A stretch of 64,000 bases of DNA from Bacteroidales bacterium (GCA_017625725.1 JAGAKH010000009.1:1-64000); one strand, 5' to 3'; positions 25,266 to 35,009 are shown, counted from the stretch's first letter. The notes: generated from the sequence alone by a model not told the origin. Program-made: numbers and translations.

Positions 25266-26234
25266 TCAGTCTTCTATAATGCATTCTACCCCAACAGGAG
25301 AACATTCATAATCAATCAAACCACGAGGGGCCTCTTTCATCCTTACCGGACACAAGCCGGAAAGTGAGTATTGAAAGTCCTCATAAAGAATGTTCATTTC
25401 CATATCTTCAAGGTTACTCACAAGAGGAAAGGCACACCTGCACTTGACTTCAACTGATGATGGCAACATCAGGACTTGCTTTCCTTCCGGGAACCCCATA
25501 GGAACAACCTGCCTGGAAACCGTCATCTCGACATATCTTATAACATCCAGAATATAGTGGATTTCATTTTCCGAGAATCTCACCCCCCTGACAGTTTCAA
25601 GGCTGACAAGCCCCTGTACATTTCTGTCAAGATCATGATGCCTGATAGGTTTTGTGTACACTTTGTCTATTAGTTCCAGCTGATATGGCTCACCATAAAC
25701 AATCACCGAGTCCGGATATACAGCAAGTTCTCCATCATTCATATACTGAGGCCGGTAGGTAACAGTATATACGGGATGAACAGGAACTTTCTTATGTTGT
25801 TCCTGAGGAAAACGGAAGTATAGGGTATCAGAGACAAAATATTCCACCGTAACATCATCTCCAAAAATCAGATGTGAATAATTCTGCAGGTCAGCGGAAG
25901 TAACATAAAACAAGTCCTCATCACCCTTATGCATGACAGAAGGAGAAAACTTCACGCCAACTGGCCTCCTGCCCTTCTTTAGATTTGTCAGAATTACTTT
26001 ATATCCGGTCGTCCTGCATCTTGCAACAACATCCGTCGAGTTAGATGACACCGAGGAATGTCCATTGAGATTGGCATGGGCCTGGACAGGGACACTCAGA
26101 TAGTCATTATACCTGAGTGAGAGATTATGAATCAGCCATACAACAAAAGCCAACAGGAGAGCCAGCAGAAAAACTGCAAGATCTCTCCCGCTGATATTCA
26201 TCAGATCCAAAAGCTTTTGATACAGCTTTTTCAT
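25266..26234 (-). CDS. YbbR-like domain protein
   Basis: The 322-residue protein has one N-terminal membrane helix (residues about 18-38, LAVFLLALLLAFVVWLI) and then repeated YbbR-type beta modules outside the membrane. In Bacteroidetes this gene sits between yajC and coaE, as here. In Firmicutes, YbbR (CdaR) proteins regulate the diadenylate cyclase CdaA; no cyclase is next to this gene, so the role here is not known. No lipobox and no catalytic motif are visible. Confidence 0.85.
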   Translation of the reverse strand: MKKLYQKLLDLMNISGRDLAVFLLALLLAFVVWLIHNLSLRYNDYLSVPVQAHANLNGHSSVSSNSTDVVARCRTTGYKVILTNLKKGRRPVGVKFSPSVMHKGDEDLFYVTSADLQNYSHLIFGDDVTVEYFVSDTLYFRFPQEQHKKVPVHPVYTVTYRPQYMNDGELAVYPDSVIVYGEPYQLELIDKVYTKPIRHHDLDRNVQGLVSLETVRGVRFSENEIHYILDVIRYVEMTVSRQVVPMGFPEGKQVLMLPSSVEVKCRCAFPLVSNLEDMEMNILYEDFQYSLSGLCPVRMKEAPRGLIDYECSPVGVECIIED

Positions 26235-26246
26235 ATTGATTGCCTG

Positions 26247-26555
26247 CTACTGGCCTGGCTCTGTAAAGTCCTTTACAAGAGCATTCTTGCTTACGCGGAT
26301 CTTGACGTTATTGTCAACTTCAATAAGAACAGAACCTTCCTTGATTTCACAAACGGTTCCATAGATACCGCCTACTGTAACCACCTTGTCACCTTTCTTA
26401 AGACCGTCACGGAAAGCCTGGAGTTCTTTCTGCTGCTTTCTCTGAGGACGGATCATAAAGAACCACATAACCACGAAAATAAGTGCAAGCATTATCCACA
26501 TTGATAAGCCTCCACCCTGAGCTGCTGGTGCAGCTGCCTGTAAAATTGTAAACAT
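26247..26555 (-). CDS. yajC: Preprotein translocase subunit YajC
   Basis: The 102-residue protein has one N-terminal membrane helix (MWIMLALIFVVMWFFMIRPQRKQQKE) followed by the short SecDF-associated domain with FRDGLKKGDKVVTVGGIYGTV, characteristic of YajC. It associates with SecDF-YidC in the inner membrane. Starts 36 bases downstream of the nusB stop on the same strand. Confidence 0.95.
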   Translation of the reverse strand: MFTILQAAAPAAQGGGLSMWIMLALIFVVMWFFMIRPQRKQQKELQAFRDGLKKGDKVVTVGGIYGTVCEIKEGSVLIEVDNNVKIRVSKNALVKDFTEPGQ

Positions 26556-26591
26556 ATCTATTTAATTATTAAAATATTACTTGACTAAAGA

Positions 26592-27551
26592 CTAAAGAAG
26601 TCCCTTTCCTTCTTTACGTATTTCTCCTTCCGACTGCAGTTTCTGGACCAGCCTGTCAAGAAGACCATTGACAAATGAACGGCTCTTCGGAGTACCATAG
26701 AACTTTGAAAGTTCAACGTACTCGTTGATCGTCACCTTGAGAGGAATCTCCGGAAAGGAAGCGGCCTCTGCAAGACCCATTACAACAAGTACGACATCAG
26801 TTGAGAAAAGCCTTTCCTTCTCCCAGCCGGATACAGATTCGGCAATCATCGAAGAATACCTCTCATATCCTGTGAAAGAAGACCTCAAAAGCTTACGTAC
26901 AAACGCCTTATCACTTTGCACATCATTGCCTGACATCAGTTCGCTCTGATATAATGGAGGCATTTCCCAATTTCCTCCCTTAGCGATAGTCTTGAAACTT
27001 TTGCAGCACCAGGTCAATGAATAGGCAAGATCATCATTCCAATAGATGGACTTTTCTTCAAGAAGCTGCTCGATATCCGGATTATCAACAAATTCCTCCT
27101 CGAATATCCTGATGAAAAGCCTGCAGTCCTCTGCAAGTGTTCTTTCTTCAGAAGCCATATACGAGGCATAATAATCCTTGGTAATCATTGAAGCATAGAT
27201 TCTCTTAAGCAGAACATCATATTGCGACCATGAATATTTCTTCTTCTGGAAAACTTTCTGAAAATCAACATCATTGTCCAGGACAGATGCAAGTCTGTTT
27301 TCAGCAAACTTTGTATTGGGATTAAGGTCATCCTCTGTAGGGTTGAACTTATTCTTCAACGCGTCCAGTTTTTCGCGTGCAATCTGGGTAAGAGGAGAAA
27401 CGATTCCTGTCATGAAGACGTAAAGATCCCTCGTAGCCTCGCACGACATATCTAGTTCAGCCTCAGCACGTGTAAGCTGCATATTATCTGAAAAAACGCT
27501 GCTGTACAACACTTTAAAGGCCTTTATCCTCAGAATTCTTCTATTGAGCAT
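26592..27551 (-). CDS. nusB: Transcription antitermination factor NusB (long Bacteroidetes form)
   Basis: From the ATG at 27551 (MLNRRILRIKAFKVLYSS) the product is 319 residues, about twice the size of the Escherichia coli protein. The N-terminal start and the C-terminal domain (DVVLVVMGLAEAASFPEIPLKVTINEYVELSKFYGTPKSRSFVNGLLDRL) are NusB; the middle is the extension usual in Bacteroidetes. NusB binds boxA RNA with S10 during rRNA transcription. An upstream in-frame start at 27587 is rejected because it lies over the -7 element. It heads the nusB-yajC-ybbR-coaE-DUF5606-rimO group. Confidence 0.9.
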   Translation of the reverse strand: MLNRRILRIKAFKVLYSSVFSDNMQLTRAEAELDMSCEATRDLYVFMTGIVSPLTQIAREKLDALKNKFNPTEDDLNPNTKFAENRLASVLDNDVDFQKVFQKKKYSWSQYDVLLKRIYASMITKDYYASYMASEERTLAEDCRLFIRIFEEEFVDNPDIEQLLEEKSIYWNDDLAYSLTWCCKSFKTIAKGGNWEMPPLYQSELMSGNDVQSDKAFVRKLLRSSFTGYERYSSMIAESVSGWEKERLFSTDVVLVVMGLAEAASFPEIPLKVTINEYVELSKFYGTPKSRSFVNGLLDRLVQKLQSEGEIRKEGKGLL

Positions 27552-27572
27552 GATTTTAATCAAAATTTTATG

Positions 27573-27580
27573 CAAATATA
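27573..27580 (-). promoter_or_regulatory. Candidate -7 element for the nusB operon
   Basis: TATATTTG on the minus strand, 22 bases upstream of the nusB ATG. A -33 box with good spacing is not visible. Confidence 0.5.
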
Positions 27581-27602
27581 CATGCAATTTCAGAAAAATC
27601 CC

Positions 27603-27610
27603 TAACTTTG
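27603..27610 (+). promoter_or_regulatory. Candidate -7 element for the DUF3276 gene
   Basis: TAACTTTG, 28 bases before the ATG at 27638, divergent from the nusB box. Confidence 0.5.
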
Positions 27611-27637
27611 TGAAGATTTACTTAAAAAAGATATACT

Positions 27638-27970
27638 ATGTATAGTGAGGATTACGAAGGAGCAAATGCTCAGGAGCGTTCCGGTGAGGACATCTATTCA
27701 AAGCCGGTAAGGGCAGGAAAACGTACATATTTCTTTGACGTCAAGTCGACTAAAGGAAATGATTACTACCTTACAATTACCGAAAGTAAGCGCAGGGTAG
27801 ATTCCAATGGCCATTTTGCTTATGACAAACACAAGATTTTCCTTTACAAGGAGGACTTTGAAAAATTTGCTGAAGGCCTTGAGGAAGTGATCGGTTACAT
27901 CAAGACCAATTGTCTGAAAGGCAATTCAGCCGACGAAAAATTCATTGATGTTGATTTCGAAGAGCTTTAA
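27638..27970 (+). CDS. PUR-alpha-like DNA/RNA-binding protein (DUF3276)
   Basis: The 110-residue protein carries the single PUR module of the DUF3276 family: SKPVRAGKRTYFFDVKSTKGNDYYLTITESKRR followed by KHKIFLYKEDFEKFAEGLEEVIGYI. Structural work on Bacteroidetes and Borrelia relatives shows a whirly-like fold that binds single-stranded nucleic acid. It is cytoplasmic and has its own promoter and terminator, so it seems to be expressed alone. Confidence 0.9.
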   Translation: MYSEDYEGANAQERSGEDIYSKPVRAGKRTYFFDVKSTKGNDYYLTITESKRRVDSNGHFAYDKHKIFLYKEDFEKFAEGLEEVIGYIKTNCLKGNSADEKFIDVDFEEL

Positions 27971-27987
27971 CAACAATATGACAACAT

Positions 27988-28018
27988 ATAAGGATGGCCA
28001 GCAGCTGTCCTTATTTTA
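27988..28018 (+). terminator. Terminator after the DUF3276 gene
   Basis: ATAAGGA and TCCTTAT arms with an inner GGC-x-GCTG part, then TTTTAT. Located just upstream of nadE. Confidence 0.65.
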
Positions 28019-28030
28019 TATTCGGACAAG

Positions 28031-29998
28031 ATGAAGAATTACGGATTCATCCGCGTTGCTGCTGCAACAATACCCACCAGAGTCGCCAATCCAAGCTATA
28101 ATGCAGGAACCGTCATGACAGGACTTGTGATGGAAGCTAAAGAAAAAGGCGTGTCATTACTGGTCTTCCCTGAACTTTCTGTCTCAGGCTACAGCTGCGG
28201 AGACCTGTTCAGTCAAAGCATCCTGCTGGAAAGATGCGAAAATGAGATATGCAGACTTGCCGGTTTGACGAATAACTTGAATATGACAGTCATAGTCGGA
28301 GCACCTGTCAAATTCCAGGGCAGACTATTCAACTGTGCGGTAGTGATCAAAGACGGAGAAGTGAAGGGTATTGTCCCAAAAACACATCTGCCGGGACATG
28401 GCGAATACTGCGAATCAAGATGGTTCTCTTCTGGAAATCTGCTGACACACAGTCCGACAATAGCTTACGCCGGCAGCAACTGCATCATTTCTCCTGATCA
28501 GATCTTCATGACTGGAGACTCTACGTTTGCCATAGAAATAGGAGAAGACCTCAGCAGCCCGATCCCGCCATCATCATTCCACTCACTTTCAGGAGCCCAG
28601 ATCATAGTCAACCCTTCGGCGGGCAACGAGACAGTATGCCGTGACATCAAGAGAGACAGGACATTAGGAGATATCTCACACAGAAACATATGCGGATACA
28701 TCTATGCTTCAGCATGCGATGACTCTTCGAGCGACCTGGTGTTTACCGGCCATTCATCCGTATGGGAATGCGGTTCCAGACTATCATACAATGATTCATG
28801 CAGGTGTTGTCTGACAATAGCGGACATAGACTGCGAAAAGATAGACTCTCTCAGACGCAGGTCCACTACATTCGTAGGCATAACTCCAGACGGAATCCGT
28901 TCAGACTCATTCAACAGAGCATACAGACACATCGTCATAGGCAAGGGACAGGATACAGACTTTGAAGCCAGACTGGAAAGAAACATAGAAAGACATCCTT
29001 TCACACCGGAATCAGATCTGGAGTACAGATGCAGAAAGATTCTTGACCTTCAGGTGAGAGGTCTCAAGAACAGACTGCAGAAGATACAGTCAAAGGCGGT
29101 AATAGGTATCTCCGGCGGTCTGGACAGCACTCTTGCCCTGATTGTCACTGCCCTGGCCTTTGATGCCCTTTCCAAGGATGACAAGGAAAGATGGAAGCCA
29201 GAAAACATCATCGCAGTCACTATGCCTGGCTTTGGAACCACCAGCCGGACCAAGAACAACGCATGGTATCTCATGCAGGCATTGGGAGTGACTTGTCACG
29301 AAATCTCAATCGTACCGGCATGCATCCAGCACTTCAAGGACATCGGACATGATCCTGACGAACATGATGCAACATATGAAAACACACAGGCAAGAGAGAG
29401 GACACAGATTCTGATGGATATTGCCAACAAGTATGGAGGAATAGTCGTAGGCACCGGAGACCTCTCGGAACTGGCCTTAGGCTGGGCTACATACAACGGA
29501 GACCACATGTCAATGTATGGAGTAAATGCCGACATTCCTAAAACATTGGTCCGCAGCCTTGTACAGTGGGCAGCAGAAAACTGCTTCAAAGGAACAGAAG
29601 CAACTGACGGACGTTCGGTAAGAGAGATCCTGCTTGACATTGCAGACACACCTATCAGTCCTGAACTGCTGCCGGCAGATGAAAACGGAGAGATAAGACA
29701 GGTTACAGAAGATCTGGTAGGTCCTTATGAACTGCACGACTTCTTCCTCTATCATTTCGTAAGGTTCGGATATAGTCCGGAGAAGATATATTTCCTTGCA
29801 AGAAAAGCATTCTCTTTTGAAACGGGATATGACGGTCAGACAATAAAGAAATGGCTGAATATCTTCATCAGAAGATTCTTCAGCCAACAGTTCAAACGTT
29901 CATGCATGCCCGATGGTCCTAAAGTAGGCTCAGTTGGGCTCTCCCCAAGAGGTGACTGGCACATGGCTTCAGATGCATGGAGTGATGATTTCCTATAG
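28031..29998 (+). CDS. nadE: Glutamine-dependent NAD+ synthetase
   Basis: The 655-residue protein fuses an N-terminal nitrilase-like amidase (residues about 1-290, with FPELSVSGYSCGDLF and VPKTHLPGHGEY) to a C-terminal ATP pyrophosphatase synthetase whose signature GISGGLDSTLALI lies near residue 357. It forms NAD+ from deamido-NAD+ using glutamine as nitrogen donor. The size fits the long form common in Bacteroidetes. It is followed by a strong terminator and converges with the purine nucleoside phosphorylase gene. Confidence 0.94.
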   Translation: MKNYGFIRVAAATIPTRVANPSYNAGTVMTGLVMEAKEKGVSLLVFPELSVSGYSCGDLFSQSILLERCENEICRLAGLTNNLNMTVIVGAPVKFQGRLFNCAVVIKDGEVKGIVPKTHLPGHGEYCESRWFSSGNLLTHSPTIAYAGSNCIISPDQIFMTGDSTFAIEIGEDLSSPIPPSSFHSLSGAQIIVNPSAGNETVCRDIKRDRTLGDISHRNICGYIYASACDDSSSDLVFTGHSSVWECGSRLSYNDSCRCCLTIADIDCEKIDSLRRRSTTFVGITPDGIRSDSFNRAYRHIVIGKGQDTDFEARLERNIERHPFTPESDLEYRCRKILDLQVRGLKNRLQKIQSKAVIGISGGLDSTLALIVTALAFDALSKDDKERWKPENIIAVTMPGFGTTSRTKNNAWYLMQALGVTCHEISIVPACIQHFKDIGHDPDEHDATYENTQARERTQILMDIANKYGGIVVGTGDLSELALGWATYNGDHMSMYGVNADIPKTLVRSLVQWAAENCFKGTEATDGRSVREILLDIADTPISPELLPADENGEIRQVTEDLVGPYELHDFFLYHFVRFGYSPEKIYFLARKAFSFETGYDGQTIKKWLNIFIRRFFSQQFKRSCMPDGPKVGSVGLSPRGDWHMASDAWSDDFL

Positions 29999-30033
29999 AA
30001 TCGAAAGGCTTATCAAAGCCTTTCGATTATTTT
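29999..30033. terminator. Terminator between nadE and the PNP gene
   Basis: A 13-base perfect stem AATCGAAAGGCTT / AAGCCTTTCGATT around ATCA, followed by ATTTTTG on the plus strand. The stop codon of the convergent PNP gene lies inside the stem. Confidence 0.88.
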
Positions 30034-30846
30034 TGTAAACAATGCCGTCATCTTGTCAGCTGCAGCATCTGCAGCTTTGATAACATCGGCTCCATCATTA
30101 ACATAATCCTCAGCATAATCATCGTGTGCTTCATTGGTAATCACGGACATACCGAAGACAGGGATGTCTGAATGCCTTGCCACAATCACTTCCGGGATGG
30201 TTGACATTCCGACCGCATCAGCCCCTATAAGACGAAAATACTTATATTCTGCAGGAGTCTCATAAGAAGGTCCTGTTCCTGCGAAATAAACGCCACTCTT
30301 CAATTCATAGCCAAGGCCGGCAGCTATCTCGAACGCCATCCTTCTCAATCCTGGATCGTAAGGTCTGGTCATATCAGGAAAACGTGGACCGAAGTCCGCC
30401 ATATTAGGACCGACAAGAGGATTCGGCAGATGATTGATATGATCCGTTATGACCATCAGGTCTCCTACCTTGAAATCGAAATTCACTCCTCCTGCGGCAT
30501 TGGAGACAAACAGGTATCGTATTCCAAGAACCTTCATCACTCTGATGGGCAGCGTAACAAGGTCCATAGAATATCCCTCATAATAATGGAAGCGGCCCTG
30601 CATAGCGACAACATACTTACCACCAAGATATCCTGCTATGAAATTGCCCTTGTGTCCCAATGCTGTTGAAACCGGGAAACCGGGAATATCAGAGTATGGA
30701 ATTACCACAGGATCTTCTATCCTGTCAGCCAGTTTTCCAAGCCCGCTGCCCAGTACAATACCGGCAAATGGCTTTCTTCCGTCCAGTCTGGCAGCAATAT
30801 AATCAGATGCCGCCATTATTTTTTCAAGTCTATGATCCATATTCAT
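30013..30846 (-). CDS. Purine-nucleoside phosphorylase (trimeric type)
   Basis: The 277-residue protein has the trimeric PNP signatures: [11 protein letters not shown], the [13 protein letters not shown] and [11 protein letters not shown] segments, [27 protein letters not shown], and [15 protein letters not shown] near the end. It cleaves inosine and guanosine (and deoxy forms) with phosphate. It lies four bases downstream of a deaminase gene that produces inosine-type nucleosides, so the two form a salvage operon. Confidence 0.93.
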   Translation of the reverse strand: MNMDHRLEKIMAASDYIAARLDGRKPFAGIVLGSGLGKLADRIEDPVVIPYSDIPGFPVSTALGHKGNFIAGYLGGKYVVAMQGRFHYYEGYSMDLVTLPIRVMKVLGIRYLFVSNAAGGVNFDFKVGDLMVITDHINHLPNPLVGPNMADFGPRFPDMTRPYDPGLRRMAFEIAAGLGYELKSGVYFAGTGPSYETPAEYKYFRLIGADAVGMSTIPEVIVARHSDIPVFGMSVITNEAHDDYAEDYVNDGADVIKAADAAADKMTALFTKIIERL

Positions 30847-30850
30847 CCAA

Positions 30851-32107
30851 TTACATTATTCTCATAAGCACCTTCCTTGCAGATGCAATTATTTCTTTTT
30901 CAGATTCAACTTCTCTGTTCTTCATCACGAATCTTCCGTCACAGATCACGGATTCAATACAATCCGAATGGGCCGAATAGATTAAATTCGCTTCAAAGGA
31001 TCCAGGAGAGAGAAAATTATAATTATCAGTATTGACAATCAGAATATCAGCAAGAGCTTTCTCTTCTAACTTTCCCGCATTTATACCCAAGGCCTGGGCT
31101 GCGTTCACTGTAGCCATCGAAATAAGTTCTTCCAAAGGCATCGCAGAAGGATCATTTCTCCAGGCCTTCTGCACCATTGCAGCTGTCTTCATTGTCTCAA
31201 GCATATCAAGGTTGTTGGACGAGGCACAACCGTCTGTCCCAAGACAGACATTCACCCCGGCATCACGCAACTCATTATATCTGAACATATATCCGGATGC
31301 AAGCTTGAGATTGGAGTTGATGTTATGGACACATGTGACTCCCCTGCTTCCCAAAATCTCGACATCCCTGTCTGAAAGCCATAACGAATGTGCTGCGATC
31401 ACATCTGGTCCGAGGATACCGAGGCTATCCAGATACTCGACAGGCGACATTCCGCCATGAGCTGACCTGCAGTCATCAACCTCTTTCGACGTCTCCGAGA
31501 GATGAATATGGATAGGCAGGCCATGACTACGGGCAAAATCCACGGCCCATAATATCATCGGTTCACTTACGGAATATATGGCATGAATAGAGATAAGAAA
31601 CACTCCAGTCTCTCCCCAGTTCTTCGCATACTCGTACATTTCCATACATTCGGCCTTCTGCCTTTCGGCTTCCGCCGGAACATTCCTGTCACAGATCACG
31701 TATGAAAGCGCCGGACGTATTCCCATTTCAGACGCAGCCTTATATGCCATCGGCATGTACCAATACTGATCGTTGAACGTTGTCGTTCCGGTCTTGATCA
31801 TTTCAAGACATGCCACCCTGACAGCATTATATACATATTCTTCATCAAGGTTCTTCTCTATCTCCCATATTCTTTCAAGCCAATCATGGAATGATATATC
31901 TTCCCCGACTCCTCTCATCAACGCCATGCCGGCATGGGTGTGCATATTGATAAACCCGGGAAGAGCAGTCTTGCCTGTACAATCTACTACATCTGCACCA
32001 CAAGCTGGTATACCTCCATCTTTTACCTGGACTATACGGGAGATATGCCTTCCTTCAATAAGCATATCCGAGGACTCTCCTGATATCATTATGTTTTTCA
32101 GCAGCAT
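30851..32107 (-). CDS. mtaD: Methylthioadenosine/S-adenosylhomocysteine deaminase family amidohydrolase
   Basis: The 418-residue metal-dependent amidohydrolase has [22 protein letters not shown] (metal histidines), [24 protein letters not shown] and the late aspartate in [14 protein letters not shown], all typical of the MtaD / SAH deaminase group. It deaminates 5'-methylthioadenosine, S-adenosylhomocysteine or adenosine to the inosine form. The downstream PNP can then release hypoxanthine. Which of the three substrates it prefers cannot be read from sequence. Confidence 0.88.
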   Translation of the reverse strand: MLLKNIMISGESSDMLIEGRHISRIVQVKDGGIPACGADVVDCTGKTALPGFINMHTHAGMALMRGVGEDISFHDWLERIWEIEKNLDEEYVYNAVRVACLEMIKTGTTTFNDQYWYMPMAYKAASEMGIRPALSYVICDRNVPAEAERQKAECMEMYEYAKNWGETGVFLISIHAIYSVSEPMILWAVDFARSHGLPIHIHLSETSKEVDDCRSAHGGMSPVEYLDSLGILGPDVIAAHSLWLSDRDVEILGSRGVTCVHNINSNLKLASGYMFRYNELRDAGVNVCLGTDGCASSNNLDMLETMKTAAMVQKAWRNDPSAMPLEELISMATVNAAQALGINAGKLEEKALADILIVNTDNYNFLSPGSFEANLIYSAHSDCIESVICDGRFVMKNREVESEKEIIASARKVLMRIM

Positions 32108-32133
32108 AGCAAAACATTTTCTTTATACAATTT

Positions 32134-32141
32134 CAAAGATA
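32134..32141 (-). promoter_or_regulatory. Candidate -7 element for the purine salvage operon
   Basis: TATCTTTG on the minus strand, 27 bases upstream of the deaminase start. Confidence 0.5.
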
Positions 32142-32175
32142 AACATGATTTTTCAAAAATCATAAACAAACTTTC

Positions 32176-32206
32176 TTTGAGATTTAAAATTTATGTATTA
32201 TATTTA
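32176..32206 (+). promoter_or_regulatory. Candidate promoter for the 2-oxoacid oxidoreductase operon
   Basis: TTTG at 32176-32179, a 19-base spacer and TATATTTA at 32199-32206 (last base differs from the consensus G). The leader to the first gene is about 80 bases. Confidence 0.55.
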
Positions 32207-32291
32207 CTTCGTTTTGTAAGTAAACTTCCATCGAAGGATAACACTCCGAAACAATCATATTAACATATACAAACGTTTTAAAATCAAAGGT

Positions 32292-32510
32292 ATGGCATTC
32301 AAAGGAGCAATTGACGTCGACACTCGGAAATGCAAAGGCTGCTCTGTCTGTGTCGATAATTGTCCGACCAAAAGCATTCAGCTTTCAAAATTGGTCAACA
32401 GCAAAGGTTATCACTATGCCGAAATGATCGGTGACGCATGCATCGGATGCACAAACTGTGCTATTGTATGCCCGGATTCAGTAATAACAGTTTACCGAGT
32501 AAAGATTTAA
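32292..32510 (+). CDS. 2-oxoacid:ferredoxin oxidoreductase, ferredoxin-like delta subunit
   Basis: The 72-residue protein consists of two 4Fe-4S motifs, CKGCSVCVDNCP and CIGCTNCAIVCP, in the arrangement of the delta subunit of KorABCD/VorABCD enzymes. It shuttles electrons from the TPP-dependent catalytic subunits to ferredoxin. It is the first gene of a four-gene operon, four bases before the alpha subunit gene. Confidence 0.9.
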   Translation: MAFKGAIDVDTRKCKGCSVCVDNCPTKSIQLSKLVNSKGYHYAEMIGDACIGCTNCAIVCPDSVITVYRVKI

Positions 32511-32514
32511 AGAT

Positions 32515-33597
32515 ATGGCAGAAAAGATTCTAATGAAAGGAAATGAAGCGATTGCCATATCGGCAATACGCAACGGAGCCGACGGTTACTTCGGTTATCC
32601 TATCACACCACAGTCTGAAGTAATGGAAACCCTGATGAAGGAAAAGCCATGGGAAACTACCGGAATGGTCGTACTTCAGGCAGAAAGTGAAACATCATCG
32701 ATCAATATGGTATATGGCGGTGCCTGCACAGGAAAGAAGGTAATGACATCTTCAAGTTCTCCTGGTATCAGTCTCATGTGCGAAGGTCTGAGCTATCTTG
32801 CAGGATCCGAACTGCCATGCCTTATCGTAAATGTAATGCGTGGCGGCCCTGGACTAGGCACGATACAGCCAAGTCAGAGCGACTACAACCAATGTGTTAA
32901 GGGTGGAGGCCACGGCGACTATCACAGCATAGTGCTTGCACCTGCATCCGCACAGGACATGTACGACTTTGTAGACTGGGGATTTGACCTTGCATTCAAA
33001 TGGCGTACTCCTGTCATCATTCTTGCAGACGGTATCATCGGTCAGATGATGGAGAAAGTGGAACTTAGGGAAATGAAGCCTCGCCGTACCAAGGAAGAAC
33101 TTATTGCAGCTGCTCCATGGGCAACCACAGGAAAGACTCCTGACAGAGACTACAATTTCATAACCTCCCTCGCCCTTGAATCAGACTTCCAGGAGGCATT
33201 CAACCTCAAGCTGAAAGACAAATATCAGAAGATCGAGCAGGAAGAGGTCAAGTATTCCGAATATATGACAGAAGATGCCGAATATCTTTTCGTTGCATTC
33301 GGTTGTTCATCAAGAATATGCGAGGCAACAGTAGATGAGCTCAGAGCACAGGGCATAAAGGTCGGTCTGCTCAGGCCTATCACCCTGTTCCCATTCCCGA
33401 CGGGCCGTATTGCAGAACTCTCAAAACAGGTAAAAAGCATGATGAGTATCGAGCTCAACATGGGCCAGATGGTAGAAGACGTCAGACTTGCATGCAACGG
33501 AGCCTGTCCTGTAGGATTCTATGGCAGATTAGGTGGAAACATCTACACTCCAAACGAGATCGAGGAGGCATTCAAGAAGTTCAACAATCTGAAATAA
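32515..33597 (+). CDS. 2-oxoacid:ferredoxin oxidoreductase alpha subunit (VorB/KorA type)
   Basis: The 360-residue protein begins MAEKILMKGNEAIAISAIRNGADGYFGYPITPQSEV, the pyrimidine-binding N-terminal domain of 2-oxoacid:acceptor oxidoreductase alpha subunits, with QAESETSSINMVYGGACTGKKVMTSSSSPG and the RGGPGLGTIQPSQSDY motif. It is close in style to the 3-methyl-2-oxobutanoate dehydrogenase subunit VorB of Bacteroides annotations. It binds TPP with the beta subunit. Substrate may be branched-chain 2-oxoacids or 2-oxoglutarate; sequence inspection cannot decide. Confidence 0.9.
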   Translation: MAEKILMKGNEAIAISAIRNGADGYFGYPITPQSEVMETLMKEKPWETTGMVVLQAESETSSINMVYGGACTGKKVMTSSSSPGISLMCEGLSYLAGSELPCLIVNVMRGGPGLGTIQPSQSDYNQCVKGGGHGDYHSIVLAPASAQDMYDFVDWGFDLAFKWRTPVIILADGIIGQMMEKVELREMKPRRTKEELIAAAPWATTGKTPDRDYNFITSLALESDFQEAFNLKLKDKYQKIEQEEVKYSEYMTEDAEYLFVAFGCSSRICEATVDELRAQGIKVGLLRPITLFPFPTGRIAELSKQVKSMMSIELNMGQMVEDVRLACNGACPVGFYGRLGGNIYTPNEIEEAFKKFNNLK

Positions 33598-33604
33598 GCA
33601 AACC

Positions 33605-34378
33605 ATGAATATAGAAGATATCAAAAAACCGGAGAACATCATCTATAAGAAGACTCCCATTCTCACAGACACTGTGATGCATTACTGTCCTGGCTGCTCA
33701 CACGGAACAGTACACAAGCTCGTTGCTGAAGTCATCGAAGAGATGGGTATACAGCAGGATGTAATCGGCATCAGTCCAGTGGGATGTTCTGTATTTGCAT
33801 ATAACTATCTGAAGATTGACTGGCAGCAGGCCGCTCACGGAAGAGCCCCGGCTCTGGCTACTGCGACAAAGAGACTTAATCCTGAAAAATACGTCTTCAC
33901 ATATCAGGGTGACGGAGACCTCGCATCAATCGGTACTGCAGAAATCATTCACGCATGCAGCCGTGGAGAAAATATCGTGGTCATCTTTATCAATAACGGT
34001 ATCTACGGCATGACAGGAGGTCAGATGGCTCCTACTACCCTGCTCGGCATGAAGACTGCCACTACACCTTACGGACGTGATGCAAAGCTGAACGGTTTCC
34101 CATTGGTGCTTGCACCTATGATCGCACAGCTTGACGGCACTGCATTCATCACAAGACAGGCAGTACACACTGCACCTGCAGCAAGAAAGGCCAAGGCTGC
34201 AATCCGCAAGGCATTCGAATACAGCCAGAAAGGAATCGGACTGTCATTCGTGGAAATTGTAGCTACATGCAACTCGGGATGGAAGATGAGCCCAGTGGCA
34301 GCCAACAAATGGATGGTTGAGAACATGTTCCCTAAATACCCTCTCGGAGACATCAAAGACGTCCTGAAAGCTGAATAG
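33605..34378 (+). CDS. 2-oxoacid:ferredoxin oxidoreductase beta subunit (TPP-binding)
   Basis: The 257-residue protein has YCPGCSHG near the start, the TPP motif GDGDLASIGTAEIIHACSRGENIVVIFINNGIYGMTGGQ (GDGD to NN) and LAPMIAQLDGTAFI. It is the catalytic half that decarboxylates the 2-oxoacid and transfers the acyl group to CoA. Seven bases after the alpha gene. Confidence 0.92.
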   Translation: MNIEDIKKPENIIYKKTPILTDTVMHYCPGCSHGTVHKLVAEVIEEMGIQQDVIGISPVGCSVFAYNYLKIDWQQAAHGRAPALATATKRLNPEKYVFTYQGDGDLASIGTAEIIHACSRGENIVVIFINNGIYGMTGGQMAPTTLLGMKTATTPYGRDAKLNGFPLVLAPMIAQLDGTAFITRQAVHTAPAARKAKAAIRKAFEYSQKGIGLSFVEIVATCNSGWKMSPVAANKWMVENMFPKYPLGDIKDVLKAE

Positions 34379-34405
34379 TAATAAACTACAAATCATTTTG
34401 AAATC

Positions 34406-34948
34406 ATGAAGGAAGAAATCATAATAGCAGGATTCGGAGGACAGGGAGTCCTTTCCATGGGTAAGATACTTGCCTATTCAGCTATCATGCAGGATATGGA
34501 AGTGACATGGATGCCATCGTACGGACCTGAAATGAGAGGTGGAACAGCTAATGTTTCTGTTATCCTCAGCGACAAGAAGATCGGTTCACCTATCGTCACC
34601 AAATATGACACCGCAATTGTGCTGAACCAGCAGTCTCTGGACAAGTTCGAAGCAAGCGTAAAGCCTGGCGGACTTCTTATCTACGACCCTAGCGGCATCA
34701 CAAGAGAACCTGAACGCAAGGACATAACGGTCTGCCGCATAGATGCGATTGAAGTTGCAGCAAAAGTCGGCAATTCAAAAGTATATAACATGGCAGTCCT
34801 TGGAGGATACCTGAAGATGAAGCCTGTAGTTGCAATGGAAAATGTTGACAAAGGTCTTGCAAAGTCAATTCCGGCACGCTACAGCGACCTTATTGCCCTG
34901 AACAAGGCAGCGATTGAAGAAGGAATGAAGGCTATCGAAGTCCTTTAG
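34406..34948 (+). CDS. 2-oxoacid:ferredoxin oxidoreductase gamma subunit
   Basis: The 180-residue protein starts EEIIIAGFGGQGVLSMGKILAYS and has SYGPEMRGGTANVSVILSD, the two hallmarks of the gamma subunit that takes part in CoA binding. It closes the delta-alpha-beta-gamma operon, which ends in a very long hairpin. Confidence 0.92.
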   Translation: MKEEIIIAGFGGQGVLSMGKILAYSAIMQDMEVTWMPSYGPEMRGGTANVSVILSDKKIGSPIVTKYDTAIVLNQQSLDKFEASVKPGGLLIYDPSGITREPERKDITVCRIDAIEVAAKVGNSKVYNMAVLGGYLKMKPVVAMENVDKGLAKSIPARYSDLIALNKAAIEEGMKAIEVL

Positions 34949-34962
34949 TTTCCCAAAAACAT

Positions 34963-35009
34963 AAAACTGCTTTGATTTCTCATTATTATTTTGAGAAATC
35001 AAAGCAGTT
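34963..35009 (+). terminator. Long hairpin terminator with embedded promoter element
   Basis: AAACTGCTTTGATTTCTCA (34963-34981) pairs perfectly over 19 bases with TGAGAAATCAAAGCAGTTT (34991-35009), loop of nine. The TTTG at 34989-34992, at the edge of the loop, is also a well placed -33 box for the next operon. Confidence 0.8.
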
